From: Minisyncoccota bacterium
Lineage (GTDB): Bacteria > Patescibacteriota > Minisyncoccia > Minisyncoccales > GWA2-38-27
Direction: 5' to 3'
Length of the DNA: 39,220 nt
NCBI GenBank assembly: GCA_028687715.1
Contig: JAQTZP010000006.1
Coordinates: 1-39,220, forward strand
Both the position numbers and the translations under genes were made by a program. The notes beneath the pieces are model-generated. The model was not told the DNA's origin and ran no database searches. It saw only the letters and a program-made list of their open reading frames with translations. Each line of letters starts with the position of its first letter. The stretch's first letter is position 1. Positions 23,572-31,882 of the stretch are shown piece after piece.

Positions 23572-24303
23572 TTATTCACAGATAATTCTATATCCCTTCC
23601 ATTTTTTGAGTGTTTGAAAGATGTCTTTGTTGCGTTGGTTTTTTCTGGGCAAAATCCCCAATATTGTCCTGATATTCCTCATCACCGAATCTAATGCCCA
23701 CCTATCTACCTGATGCTCTTTTAGAGGCTCTTTAAATTCCTTGCCTGGATACATTTTTTCCAAGAGAGTTGTGTATTTCGTCATATGCGAGGCGCTACTT
23801 AAAAGGCATAAAAATACTTTATATTCGTTTGTTTCGGGAGCGAAGTTTCCTTTAACTTCACCGAGTATGACATCGCCATTTTCTTTATTAAATTTTAATC
23901 TGCCGCAAACCAGCCACTCACTGATTTTTTCTTCCTTTACTTTCTGCATCGATAAGTATTCTTGAGATACTTCGTTATAGTAATTCTCGTATTTTCTATC
24001 ATCTGTGATTGTAATTTCGCACTTGAAAGAGTCATAAAGGGTGATGGGAAAACGTCTGCCCAGACGGTCTGGCTTGTAATATTTATCAATAGCATATTTT
24101 ATTCCTGCTCTTTTTTGCAAACCTTCAAGGGTGTCCACGAGTTCCAAATATTCATTCTCATTTTTAAGGTTTATGTCAAAACCTCCAAGTTCAAAGTTAA
24201 AGATTTGTTTTGTCGGGTTAAGAGAACGGCGTCTTTGGATAACATCCAGTACCTTTTTAATTTTAATTATTCCTTCTGGAGGAATTTTAATCTCTTTTTG
24301 CAT
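23572..24303 (-). CDS. Winged-helix DNA-binding protein of the element
   Basis: 243 residues. The last 100 or so residues look like an OmpR-type winged helix: a strand hairpin (LKFNKENGDVILGEVKG), ETNEYKVFLCLLSS as the first helix, VDRWALDSVMRNIRTILG as the recognition helix and KKWKGYRIICE as the wing. No receiver domain precedes it; the N-terminal 140 residues are of unknown type. It probably regulates the element or its replication. It has a terminator and stands 170 bp from the replication block, divergent from the radical SAM genes. Confidence 0.68.
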   Translation of the reverse strand: MQKEIKIPPEGIIKIKKVLDVIQRRRSLNPTKQIFNFELGGFDINLKNENEYLELVDTLEGLQKRAGIKYAIDKYYKPDRLGRRFPITLYDSFKCEITITDDRKYENYYNEVSQEYLSMQKVKEEKISEWLVCGRLKFNKENGDVILGEVKGNFAPETNEYKVFLCLLSSASHMTKYTTLLEKMYPGKEFKEPLKEHQVDRWALDSVMRNIRTILGILPRKNQRNKDIFQTLKKWKGYRIICE

Positions 24304-24386
24304 GTAATTTTTATCTATACTTCTATTTTGGCAGATTTTATCGATTCTGGAAATAATCGCAGAGTTTAATTGTGATTGTGTAACTA

Positions 24387-24415
24387 TTGAAATTTTAGGA
24401 TAGAAGATATATTCT
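24387..24415 (+). promoter_or_regulatory. Promoter of the radical SAM cassette
   Basis: TTGAAA (24387-24392), a 17-bp spacer and TATTCT (24410-24415), 41 bp before the ATG at 24457. Confidence 0.55.
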
Positions 24416-24456
24416 GAGGGATAGACGATATAAAGAATAAATGTAGCCTAATAACG

Positions 24457-25461
24457 ATGAAATTAAGCAAAAAAAAGTACATTGGACTTGGACATGTTCC
24501 TATAGGTATAGGAGCGGTTATTAAGGGATGGGATATGACAGAGGATGATTATCGTAATCCATCGAGACTTCCTGTTGTAAATTTTCGTGCGATGACAGAA
24601 GCGTGCCCGCATAATTGTTTTCATTGTTTTACAGACAAAAATAGAAAAACTTTAACGTTAAATGAAATCAGGAACATAATAGATCAATTAGCCGATCTGA
24701 ATACTTTTGCGATTGATTTTGTAGGAGAAGGAGAGCCAACAATCGATAAAGATTTTTTTGAGATAATTGAATATACTTCTTCAAAAGGGATTCATCCAAG
24801 TATATATACGGATGCCGCAGTGAAAATGCGAGATAAAGATTTTGTAAAAAGGGTTTATGAATCTGGCGCCAGCGTATGCCCAAAATGCGACAGTTTGTTT
24901 GATGAGGAATATCAAAATTGGGTTGTTGGAGATAAAACTGGTAAATATTTTAAACAAAGAAACGAAGCAATAAAATTACTTATGGGATGCGGATTTAACA
25001 AGATTCAAGAAGATGGAACTACAAGATTAGGTTTTGATACGGTTGTTACAAAAAAGAATATCGACGAAATTGAAAAAACATTACGCTATTGTAGAGATAA
25101 TAATTTATGGATAATTTTTACAACCTATCTGCCATCTGGAAGAAGCGGGAAAGAAGATTTTGACAGATCGTTAGTGCTTGATGAGAAAGATAGAAACAAA
25201 CTAAAAAAAATAGTGAAAAAGGTTGATGAAGAATATGAATTTCCCCACCAAATATGGAATGGTTCGACGACAATGCCGTGTATAGAGTTTCTACAAATAT
25301 ACGGAGATGGAAGAGTAAGTCCTTGCGTGGGCAATGAGGACATAATTGGCAATATAAGAGAGACTTCTATTAAGGAATTAGAGAATAAGATATTGGCGAA
25401 ATATCCATTTCTTGATAGAACGAAATTTAATGGTTGCTGCCCTTATAGGTCTAAAATTTAA
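24457..25461 (+). CDS. Radical SAM protein
   Basis: 334 residues. The iron-sulfur motif is CPHNCFHC at about 50-57 (CxxxCxxC), followed by FVGEGEPTIDKDFF, equivalent to the SAM-binding GGEP motif. The C-terminal part has more cysteines (MPCIEFLQIYGDGRVSPCVG and NGCCPYRSK), a shortened SPASM/twitch-like region for an auxiliary cluster. The enzyme cleaves SAM to a 5'-deoxyadenosyl radical; the substrate is unknown. It heads a cassette with a second radical SAM gene 39 bp downstream and a methyltransferase. Confidence 0.82.
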   Translation: MKLSKKKYIGLGHVPIGIGAVIKGWDMTEDDYRNPSRLPVVNFRAMTEACPHNCFHCFTDKNRKTLTLNEIRNIIDQLADLNTFAIDFVGEGEPTIDKDFFEIIEYTSSKGIHPSIYTDAAVKMRDKDFVKRVYESGASVCPKCDSLFDEEYQNWVVGDKTGKYFKQRNEAIKLLMGCGFNKIQEDGTTRLGFDTVVTKKNIDEIEKTLRYCRDNNLWIIFTTYLPSGRSGKEDFDRSLVLDEKDRNKLKKIVKKVDEEYEFPHQIWNGSTTMPCIEFLQIYGDGRVSPCVGNEDIIGNIRETSIKELENKILAKYPFLDRTKFNGCCPYRSKI

Positions 25462-25500
25462 ATAAAATATCTCATATAAAAAAAGAAAATAAGTGGTCAA

Positions 25501-26604
25501 ATGAAACAATTACGAATCAACAAAAAGGATTATCCAGGAGGAGATACTTGTGTGCTTCTGAAGGGTTACAGTTATTCATTACAGGAAATTTATGCAGCCC
25601 GTGACGCGGGTCAAATCCTTTGTTTACGCATGGAAACTAACGATAGCTGTAATTTGAAATGCATATATTGTTATTCTTATTTGCGGCGGAAAAATCAAAA
25701 AGAAATGTCACTCGAAGACGCCCGTGATGTTATTAACCAAGGTGTCAATTTGGGATTACGTTCTATAGTTTACCTCGGGGGCGGAGAACCGCTTTTATAT
25801 AAGCATTTCTGGCCGTTTATTGAATATGTTAACCGCAAAAAGGTGATACCAGTTATTTTTACAAATGGCACGTTAATAAACTTAAACATCGCAAAACGTC
25901 TTTTTGATCTCGGAGTGTCTATAATGCTTAAATTAGATGGAAAAAGAGAAATCCAAGACAAACTTAGTGGGCAAGGTACTTATAAAAAGATTCGCTCTAG
26001 TTTAGATGCTCTTTTGGAAGCTGGTTTCGGAAAATTAAATGGACGTTATACAAGACTTGGTATTGGTCCTTGTGCTACAAAAATTAACATCCTTGAAATA
26101 CCTAAAATTTGGCGATTTGCTCGGAAAAACAACTTTTTTCCCAACGTTGAGTTGGCTACAGAAATTGGTAAAGCTACATCAAATATTGCGTTAGATTGTA
26201 ATCAAGCACGATGGCTTAGGCAGACCCTAAAAGAAATAGACGAAAAAGAGTTTAATATTGAATGGTCTATACCGTACAGTTCGACTCCCGCTCATTCGTG
26301 CGGAATTTTTCTGGCTGGAGCAGCCATAAAGGTAGATCGTGGTGTTGCCCTATGTCCAGAAATGCCATCTGTGGCGAATCTGTCTAATAAAACCCTTGCT
26401 GGAATTATTCAAGAACCACCATTCTCTATGGCGCGAGATCTTGAAAATAATATTGAAGAACCATGCGCCTCTTGTAAATTTTTTCGACTATGTCTTGGTG
26501 GTTGCCGTTCGAAGGCATTGGTTTGTAATAAATCTATTTTTGCATGCGATCCTCATTGTACATTGTTAGAAGAAAATCAACAAAAACCTTCTTTTAAGAA
26601 ATGA
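25501..26604 (+). CDS. Radical SAM/SPASM protein
   Basis: 367 residues. The cluster motif is CNLKCIYCY at about 50-58 and YLGGGEPLLYKHFW binds SAM. The C-terminal SPASM region is rich in cysteine: HSCGIFL, VALCPEMP, CASCKFFRLCLGGCRSKALVC and CDPHC, consistent with auxiliary clusters as in peptide-modifying maturases. Its stop overlaps the next ATG (ATGA at 26601-26604). Codon use differs from the chromosomal genes (more CGT, TCT and CTT), suggesting transfer. No obvious precursor peptide gene is next to it. Confidence 0.83.
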   Translation: MKQLRINKKDYPGGDTCVLLKGYSYSLQEIYAARDAGQILCLRMETNDSCNLKCIYCYSYLRRKNQKEMSLEDARDVINQGVNLGLRSIVYLGGGEPLLYKHFWPFIEYVNRKKVIPVIFTNGTLINLNIAKRLFDLGVSIMLKLDGKREIQDKLSGQGTYKKIRSSLDALLEAGFGKLNGRYTRLGIGPCATKINILEIPKIWRFARKNNFFPNVELATEIGKATSNIALDCNQARWLRQTLKEIDEKEFNIEWSIPYSSTPAHSCGIFLAGAAIKVDRGVALCPEMPSVANLSNKTLAGIIQEPPFSMARDLENNIEEPCASCKFFRLCLGGCRSKALVCNKSIFACDPHCTLLEENQQKPSFKK

Positions 26605-27680
26605 ATAACAATTCATCACAAGATTGGAAACCGACACTTAACCGCCTTCTTGATAGGCTTTCGATAGAGGATAGATATCGCTGTGCGGCAGGAATCCCAG
26701 GACCAATATTGGAAATGCGTTCAGGAACATTGCCAAGAGAATTAGCACACGGTAATAGAGTTCTGGATTTTATGCCACCCATAGCTGAAGTAACTGGTCT
26801 TGATCTCCAAAAGCTTCGTAAGCACGCTAAAGAGATAGCAGATGAATATAGTTTTAAAAAGATATTATATAAATATAATGCTATTACTGTTGATTTCCGC
26901 AGTCGCTTGTTACTACTAAATGATTATATAAAAGCCCTCATCCATCGTTTACGTGGGCTTTCAATTAATAGCAATCCTATTGATATTAACAAGACAAGAG
27001 AAATTCAGCTTTGTATTCGCAATCAAATTATAAATATTGTCTATCCAGCCGATCTTGTATCGCTTGGCTTATTGTGGGAAATATTTGCAGAAGAAATTTA
27101 TTATTTCAAGAATTCTATTAGATGCATTTATGATCTCGGTGCTAATATCGGCTTTTCAACAGTATACTTCCATCTGCTTAATCCGTCTGCGGAAATTGTA
27201 TGTGTAGAGCCAATGGAAGAAAATCTTCAGATACTTGAACGAAATTTAAATAGTAATAATATAAATGCGAAAATAATTCGTGCAGCAGTAGGCGACACCG
27301 AAGGGAAAACAACTTTATTCTTTAGCAATCAATCCCATGCGCTTCCATCAATACATACGAGACAACCACAATCAAAACAAGTTTCGATACTTCCTTTTGA
27401 TAGGATTATAAGCGGCAAGGGATATGGTCTAAAAATTGATATTGAAGGCGCTGAAAGATTTCTAAGCCAATATCCAGCTATTATTGAAAATGCGGCTTGG
27501 ATTGTTGGTGAATTACACTATTCTGGCAATATCGAACGAAATTCGTACATTGATGCCTTTTTTGATATTGTAAAACGTAATTTTATTGTAGAAAAAGGTA
27601 GACCCATTATCTATTTTATTGAAAATGAAGTTTTACTTTGCGAAACCTTTAAAACATTAAAGAAAATCCCCCGAGCGTAA
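26601..27680 (+). CDS. FkbM-family methyltransferase with an extra N-terminal domain
   Basis: 359 residues. The methyltransferase domain starts near 170: IYDLGANIGFSTVYF (motif I), IVCVEPMEENLQIL and LKIDIEGAE are typical of FkbM enzymes, which O-methylate sugars or natural products. The first 160 residues are a helical region I do not recognise, starting DWKPTLNRLLDRLSIEDRY. It is translationally coupled to the radical SAM/SPASM gene by a 4-bp overlap, so the three enzymes probably act on one product. Confidence 0.82.
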   Translation: MNNNSSQDWKPTLNRLLDRLSIEDRYRCAAGIPGPILEMRSGTLPRELAHGNRVLDFMPPIAEVTGLDLQKLRKHAKEIADEYSFKKILYKYNAITVDFRSRLLLLNDYIKALIHRLRGLSINSNPIDINKTREIQLCIRNQIINIVYPADLVSLGLLWEIFAEEIYYFKNSIRCIYDLGANIGFSTVYFHLLNPSAEIVCVEPMEENLQILERNLNSNNINAKIIRAAVGDTEGKTTLFFSNQSHALPSIHTRQPQSKQVSILPFDRIISGKGYGLKIDIEGAERFLSQYPAIIENAAWIVGELHYSGNIERNSYIDAFFDIVKRNFIVEKGRPIIYFIENEVLLCETFKTLKKIPRA

Positions 27681-27693
27681 TCGACGGGGGATT
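27665..27693. terminator. Bidirectional terminator between the cassette and the DUF2000-like gene
   Basis: AATCCCCCG (27665-27673) and CGGGGGATT (27685-27693) form a 9-bp stem; the FkbM stop codon lies in its loop. A second hairpin, GGTAAGT/ACTTACC (27708-27727), overlaps the stop of the opposing gene. Confidence 0.8.
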
Positions 27694-27722
27694 AATTTCG
27701 TGGAGGCGGTAAGTTGCCTTAC

Positions 27723-28145
27723 TTACCTCCAAAGGGAGAATCTTTTTGTTAATTCTGAGACAACGTCCCAATCGCCATACATGGCAATTCCATAGTATTC
27801 TATATTTTCTCCTTTAAATTGTCTGCTTTTCTCTGGACTCTCGAATGTCCCAATGGAGTTTATAAAGCCTGGGAAATCAACAAAACGAACATTTCTGTCG
27901 ATAAGCTCTTTCCTTAACTCTTTTAACTCCTCGGGATTTTTTGTTTTGAGGATTATGAACGGCAACTCAGAGATATTCGCATGGCTATTACCATCTCCAT
28001 CAGCATAATCAACGAATCTAAACCCAGCCTTATCTTCGACGCTTGCGCCCAAACCAAGAGCCATGTGAGCTAATGCATTCATAATAATGCCCGTTCCTAC
28101 GTTTCCATTCAATACGGCAACTAATTTGTGTGGATATTTTTGCAT
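27723..28145 (-). CDS. DUF2000-like protein
   Basis: 140 residues beginning HKLVAVLNGNVGTGIIMNALAHMALGLG, the start of DUF2000, whose fold is related to peptidyl-tRNA hydrolase 2. Middle strands ISELPFIILKTKNPEELKELR and a late YGIAMYGDWDVVSELTKRF complete the domain. The function of the family is not established. The start has a strong AAAGGAGG site; the promoter is TTGACA, 16 bp, TAAATT on the minus strand (28218-28191). It converges on the methyltransferase. Confidence 0.7.
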   Translation of the reverse strand: MQKYPHKLVAVLNGNVGTGIIMNALAHMALGLGASVEDKAGFRFVDYADGDGNSHANISELPFIILKTKNPEELKELRKELIDRNVRFVDFPGFINSIGTFESPEKSRQFKGENIEYYGIAMYGDWDVVSELTKRFSLWR

Positions 28146-28190
28146 AAGTTTTTCCTCCTTTCTGTTTTCAAAGAACCATGGACTAATGAC

Positions 28191-28218
28191 AATTTAGCAC
28201 ATTTTAATTTATTGTCAA
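28191..28218 (-). promoter_or_regulatory. Promoter of the DUF2000-like gene
   Basis: TTGACA (28218-28213), a 16-bp spacer and TAAATT (28196-28191) on the minus strand. The rest of the 240-bp gap to 28385 is AT-rich and shows nothing else I can name. Confidence 0.55.
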
Positions 28219-28385
28219 GGATTAATATGGCCCTTTTGCTTTTAGGAGGTTATTTATTTTCTAAATATGTTTCTTAAAAATGATTTATTACAATCTGTCT
28301 TTTCAAACTTGCTCAAGATCGACCTTTCAATAAATCTTTTTTTATTTTATATTAAATAGAAGAATTTGCAAATCAAGGGATAAAT

Positions 28386-29069
28386 ATGATAAAAGTAATA
28401 TTTTTTGACTGGGGACACACTTTTACGGGGAGTGGTTTTACTGATGCCAGAGAACCGATAAATAAACTATTAAAGCCCTATGGTTTAGATTGGGACGTCT
28501 TTTTTCCTTATTGGAGAAGTTTATATCAGTTAAGGTCATCTCGCTGGATAAAAACCGATGAGGAATTCCATGTCTGGTTGGGCAGAATACTTCAAAAACG
28601 AGATCTTCCTCTTGAGCAAATTCAAAAAGTCATAGTTGATTCTCACCGCATTCCTAAAGAAAATATAGAGTTAATTAAAAAAATCAAAGAAGATTATAAG
28701 GTTGGTTTACTAACAAACAATGTTCAAGAATGGGTGGAAAGGGTTTTAAGGAATTATAAGATTGAAGACCTGTTCGATGTAGTAATTGTTTCTTCAAGGG
28801 TAGGAGTAAGGAAACCAGAAGGCAGAATATTTTACGAGGCTTTAAAATCTTTGTCGGCAAAACCAGAAGAAGCGGTTTTTGTCAGCGACGAAGTATCAGA
28901 AGATTTAGTCGGTGCAAAAGCCTGCGGAATGAGGATTATTTGGTTAGACACTGGCATTGAGAACGAATGGAAACAACAAGAAAGAGAACTTGCTGAATTT
29001 CTTAAACCAGACGCTATTATCAAGAATCTTATAGAAGTGCCCCCTATCATCAAAAAATGGGAAAGATGA
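28386..29069 (+). CDS. HAD-superfamily protein with altered motif I
   Basis: 227 residues of HAD fold: motif I FFDWGHTF (residues 7-13), motif II LLTNN near 114, motif III Lys in GVRKPEGRIFYEA and motif IV VFVSDEVSEDLVGA. Motif I is normally DxDxT; here the second Asp, the acid/base of phosphatases, is Gly10. The nucleophile Asp8 remains. That argues against ordinary phosphatase activity and for a mutase-like, dehalogenase-like or non-catalytic role. It is coupled to the next gene by an ATGA overlap at 29066-29069. Confidence 0.78.
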   Translation: MIKVIFFDWGHTFTGSGFTDAREPINKLLKPYGLDWDVFFPYWRSLYQLRSSRWIKTDEEFHVWLGRILQKRDLPLEQIQKVIVDSHRIPKENIELIKKIKEDYKVGLLTNNVQEWVERVLRNYKIEDLFDVVIVSSRVGVRKPEGRIFYEALKSLSAKPEEAVFVSDEVSEDLVGAKACGMRIIWLDTGIENEWKQQERELAEFLKPDAIIKNLIEVPPIIKKWER

Positions 29070-29548
29070 GAAATTCAATTATTAACAAGAAACAATTAGC
29101 CTCATTTTTAGTGAAAGCCAAGATTGGCACTTACGCTTCCAGTGGAGAAGATGGAGAACAAATTCTTCCTGGCAGAGGAAAGGAATTTAATTTTGAAGAA
29201 AAGGAATTCAAATACAGAGACAGATATTATGGTTTTAATCCGTTTATTGGGCAGGAGATTGTTTGGCAGAACAAAAGAATAATATGGGGTATGAATTACT
29301 ACGGGAAGGTAACTTCAGAAAAGATAGTTTCCCCGAAAGAAATCTATCAATTTCTCCAAGAAGCATTAAAGAGGATTCCAGAAGATAAGCCATTTCGGGG
29401 AGCTGGAAGTTTCAAAAGAGGAGATTTTAAGTATTCTAATAAAACAGACGGGACGTTGGAAAAGTTTAACGGAGAAGAAGCAATCTTTTTTAAGAAACAA
29501 TTAGTATACAAATTGGAATATCACGGCGGCTTAATAGAAATGAAATAA
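29066..29548 (+). CDS. DUF5680-like protein
   Basis: 160 residues. From LASFLVKAKIGTYASS through FKYRDRYYGFNPFIGQEIVW and IIWGMNYYGKV it follows the pattern I recall for DUF5680, found alone or after an HTH domain; no HTH is present here. The function is unknown. A start at 29057 would add MGK; the ATG at 29066 overlapping the HAD stop (ATGA) is preferred. A terminator follows. Confidence 0.68.
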   Translation: MRNSIINKKQLASFLVKAKIGTYASSGEDGEQILPGRGKEFNFEEKEFKYRDRYYGFNPFIGQEIVWQNKRIIWGMNYYGKVTSEKIVSPKEIYQFLQEALKRIPEDKPFRGAGSFKRGDFKYSNKTDGTLEKFNGEEAIFFKKQLVYKLEYHGGLIEMK

Positions 29549-29555
29549 GAAATAG

Positions 29556-29576
29556 GCGGGGATTCCCTGCTTTTTA
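29556..29576 (+). terminator. Terminator after the DUF5680-like gene
   Basis: GCGGGG (29556-29561) pairs with CCCTGC (29565-29570) with one G-T pair, then five T. Confidence 0.65.
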
Positions 29577-29630
29577 ATTTAAAATTAAGATTTTGGCGAA
29601 TTTCTGGGACTACCTACTCAATAAAAATTA

Positions 29631-29639
29631 TGTTATAAT
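29631..29639 (+). promoter_or_regulatory. Extended -10 promoter of sufS
   Basis: TGTTATAAT is a perfect -10 with a TG extension. Transcription would start about 7 bp later, essentially at the sufS ATG (29646), implying a leaderless mRNA. Confidence 0.55.
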
Positions 29640-29645
29640 TGTAGA

Positions 29646-30887
29646 ATGGATGAAATGAAGATTAATAATCATTTAGATATAACAAAAATAAGGAACGATT
29701 TTCCAGCGCTTAACCAGAAAATTTATGGGAAGCATCTTGTTTATTTTGATAATGCGGCAACTACTCAGAAGCCTAAGATTGTTATAGACACTATAAATAA
29801 ATTACAGTCCGAACATAATAGTAATGTTCATAGAGGAGTTCACTATTTGAGCGATCAGATGACTCAAATGTATGAATCTGCCAGAAAAAAAGTTCAAGAT
29901 TTTTTAAATGCTCAATATGTTCATGAAATAATTTTTACTAAAGGAACCACTGATTCTATTAACGCAGTGGCTTTTTCTTTTGGAGAAGCATATATAAAAG
30001 AGGGCGATGAAATTATTGTTTCTGAAATGGAACATCACAGTAATATTGTTCCATGGCAGATAATGACAAAAAGAAAAGACGCTAAATTAAGAGTAATCCC
30101 CTTCGACGATAACGGTGAATTATTATTGGAGGAATATAAAAAATTAATTAATTCTAAAACTAAGTTGGTGGCTATTGTTCATGTTTCAAATTCCCTGGGT
30201 ACAATTAATCCCGTTAAAGAAATTATAGATATCGCCCATAAAAATAACATTCCTGTTTTAATAGATGGGACTCAGGCGGTTCAACATGAAAAAATTGATG
30301 TTCAGGATATAGATTGCGACTTTTATTGTTTTTCGGGGCATAAAATATACGGACCAACAGGAATAGGGATTTTATATGGTAAAGAACGTTGGCTAAAAGA
30401 AATGCCGCCCTATCAAAGTGGTGGAGATATGATTGATCGTGTAACATTTGAAAAAACCACTTTTGCTGAACTGCCAGCTAAATTTGAAGCAGGTACCCCT
30501 AATTACATTGGTGCTGTTGGATTGGGCATTGCTTTGGATTATTTGACGAACATAGGATTAAATAACATACAAAATTATGAAAAAGAATTATTAGAATATG
30601 GAGCAAATAAATTGAAAGAGATAGACGGTTTGAAAATATATGGTATGGCAAAAAATAAAACTTGTCTTTTTTCTTTTTTATTAAATAATATCCCTCCTTA
30701 TGATACTGGGATAATTTTAGATAAAATGAGTATTGCCGTACGCACGGGACACCATTGTACGCAGCCTCTTTGGGATCATTACAAAGTTGAAGGTTCTGTG
30801 AGAGCATCTTTGGCTTTCTATAACACCTTTGAGGAAATAGATTATTTTTGCGAAGCATTAAAGAAAGTTCAAAAAATGTTCAGTTAA
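29646..30887 (+). CDS. sufS: Cysteine desulfurase SufS
   Basis: Removes sulfur from cysteine with PLP and hands it to SufE for iron-sulfur cluster or thiocofactor assembly. 413 residues, normal length. The PLP lysine is Lys233 in CFSGHKIYGPTG; the persulfide cysteine is Cys371 in RTGHHCTQPL, the class II (SufS) signature; EMEHHSN carries the usual stacking histidine. sufE follows 23 bp later. SufB, SufC and SufD are not in the window. It opens a new operon with an extended -10 promoter. Confidence 0.95.
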   Translation: MDEMKINNHLDITKIRNDFPALNQKIYGKHLVYFDNAATTQKPKIVIDTINKLQSEHNSNVHRGVHYLSDQMTQMYESARKKVQDFLNAQYVHEIIFTKGTTDSINAVAFSFGEAYIKEGDEIIVSEMEHHSNIVPWQIMTKRKDAKLRVIPFDDNGELLLEEYKKLINSKTKLVAIVHVSNSLGTINPVKEIIDIAHKNNIPVLIDGTQAVQHEKIDVQDIDCDFYCFSGHKIYGPTGIGILYGKERWLKEMPPYQSGGDMIDRVTFEKTTFAELPAKFEAGTPNYIGAVGLGIALDYLTNIGLNNIQNYEKELLEYGANKLKEIDGLKIYGMAKNKTCLFSFLLNNIPPYDTGIILDKMSIAVRTGHHCTQPLWDHYKVEGSVRASLAFYNTFEEIDYFCEALKKVQKMFS

Positions 30888-30910
30888 ACGATTGGATTAT
30901 CATTCATATT

Positions 30911-31342
30911 ATGACAATAAAAGAAATACAAGAAGAAGTTATTAAGGAGTTCGAAAAATTAAATAATGAATTAGAGAAATATAATTATTTAATTATATTA
31001 GGAAAAAACCTGAAATCTATTGATCCAAAATATAAAACAGACGATTATCTTATTAAAGGTTGTCAGGTAAATACTTGGTATCACTCCGAATGTAAAGAAG
31101 GGAAGATTGTTTATGAGGTTGATAGTCTTTCGCTAATAACAAGGGGTTTTATTTCTTTACTCTTAAGAATTTGTTCTGCACAGAAGCCAGAAGATATACA
31201 AAATACTGAATTCTATTTTATTGATAAGATAGGTTTTAAAAACCAATTTTCGCCATTGAAAGATAATAGCCTTTTTAAATTAATAAATAAAATAAAAACA
31301 GATGCTGTTTCTGGGAGTCGAATGAAACAGAATAAAAATTAA
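30911..31342 (+). CDS. sufE: SufE-like sulfur acceptor
   Basis: 143 residues. SufE takes the persulfide from SufS; the acceptor is Cys51 in LIKGCQVNTWYHSE, the family signature. The N-terminal helices (IQEEVIKEFEKL) and SLITRGFISLLLRI match the fold. An earlier in-frame start at 30848 lies inside sufS and is less likely; the ATG at 30911 gives the usual SufE N terminus. Confidence 0.9.
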   Translation: MTIKEIQEEVIKEFEKLNNELEKYNYLIILGKNLKSIDPKYKTDDYLIKGCQVNTWYHSECKEGKIVYEVDSLSLITRGFISLLLRICSAQKPEDIQNTEFYFIDKIGFKNQFSPLKDNSLFKLINKIKTDAVSGSRMKQNKN

Positions 31343-31359
31343 AAATAAACAAAAAATAT

Positions 31360-31827
31360 ATGAACACTATAGATCAAATAAAATGCCCAATACCTAACAA
31401 TTCTAAACATTGTTTAATTTATGAGAGCTCTTTTAAATTTTGTAGAACAATCTATGCTATTTTAGTTTTAATTTCTTTTTTGCTCCATAATCAATGGCTA
31501 CTATTAGCGACTATTATTTTGATGTTTTTGCGGCTTTTTTCTATAAAGCTTGATTTTCCTTATCAATTTCATGCTTTGTTTTTAAGGAAGTTGCTAAAAG
31601 ATAAATCAGACCCAATTTCAAAAGAAAAAAGTGAACTGACTTTTGTTTTCGGAGTAATGTCATTATTCCTTCTGGTTGGTTTTTTATTTATTTATTTTGG
31701 CAAATTCGTTAATTTTGCCTGGCTTTTTATCTTAATAACAGATTTGTTAATGTTTTTAGCTGCTTTTGTTGGTTTTTGTATAGCTACTTTAATGTATATC
31801 TTTTTCAAAAAAATTTTTAGAAGATAA
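31360..31827 (+). CDS. Membrane protein, possibly DUF4395
   Basis: 155 residues with four hydrophobic segments (about 30-45, 47-62, 93-112 and 120-147). The order, a short polar N terminus with KCPIPNNSKHC and an arginine-bearing first loop, recalls DUF4395, often found near sulfur-transfer genes; this is a weak match from memory. It lies 17 bp after sufE, so a link to sulfur metabolism is plausible by position. The two N-terminal cysteines could carry sulfur or metal. Confidence 0.6.
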   Translation: MNTIDQIKCPIPNNSKHCLIYESSFKFCRTIYAILVLISFLLHNQWLLLATIILMFLRLFSIKLDFPYQFHALFLRKLLKDKSDPISKEKSELTFVFGVMSLFLLVGFLFIYFGKFVNFAWLFILITDLLMFLAAFVGFCIATLMYIFFKKIFRR

Positions 31828-31882
31828 AAATCTGCCCTTTGGACAAAACGTTGATTTATCAATGTAAATCTTGAACTAAAAA

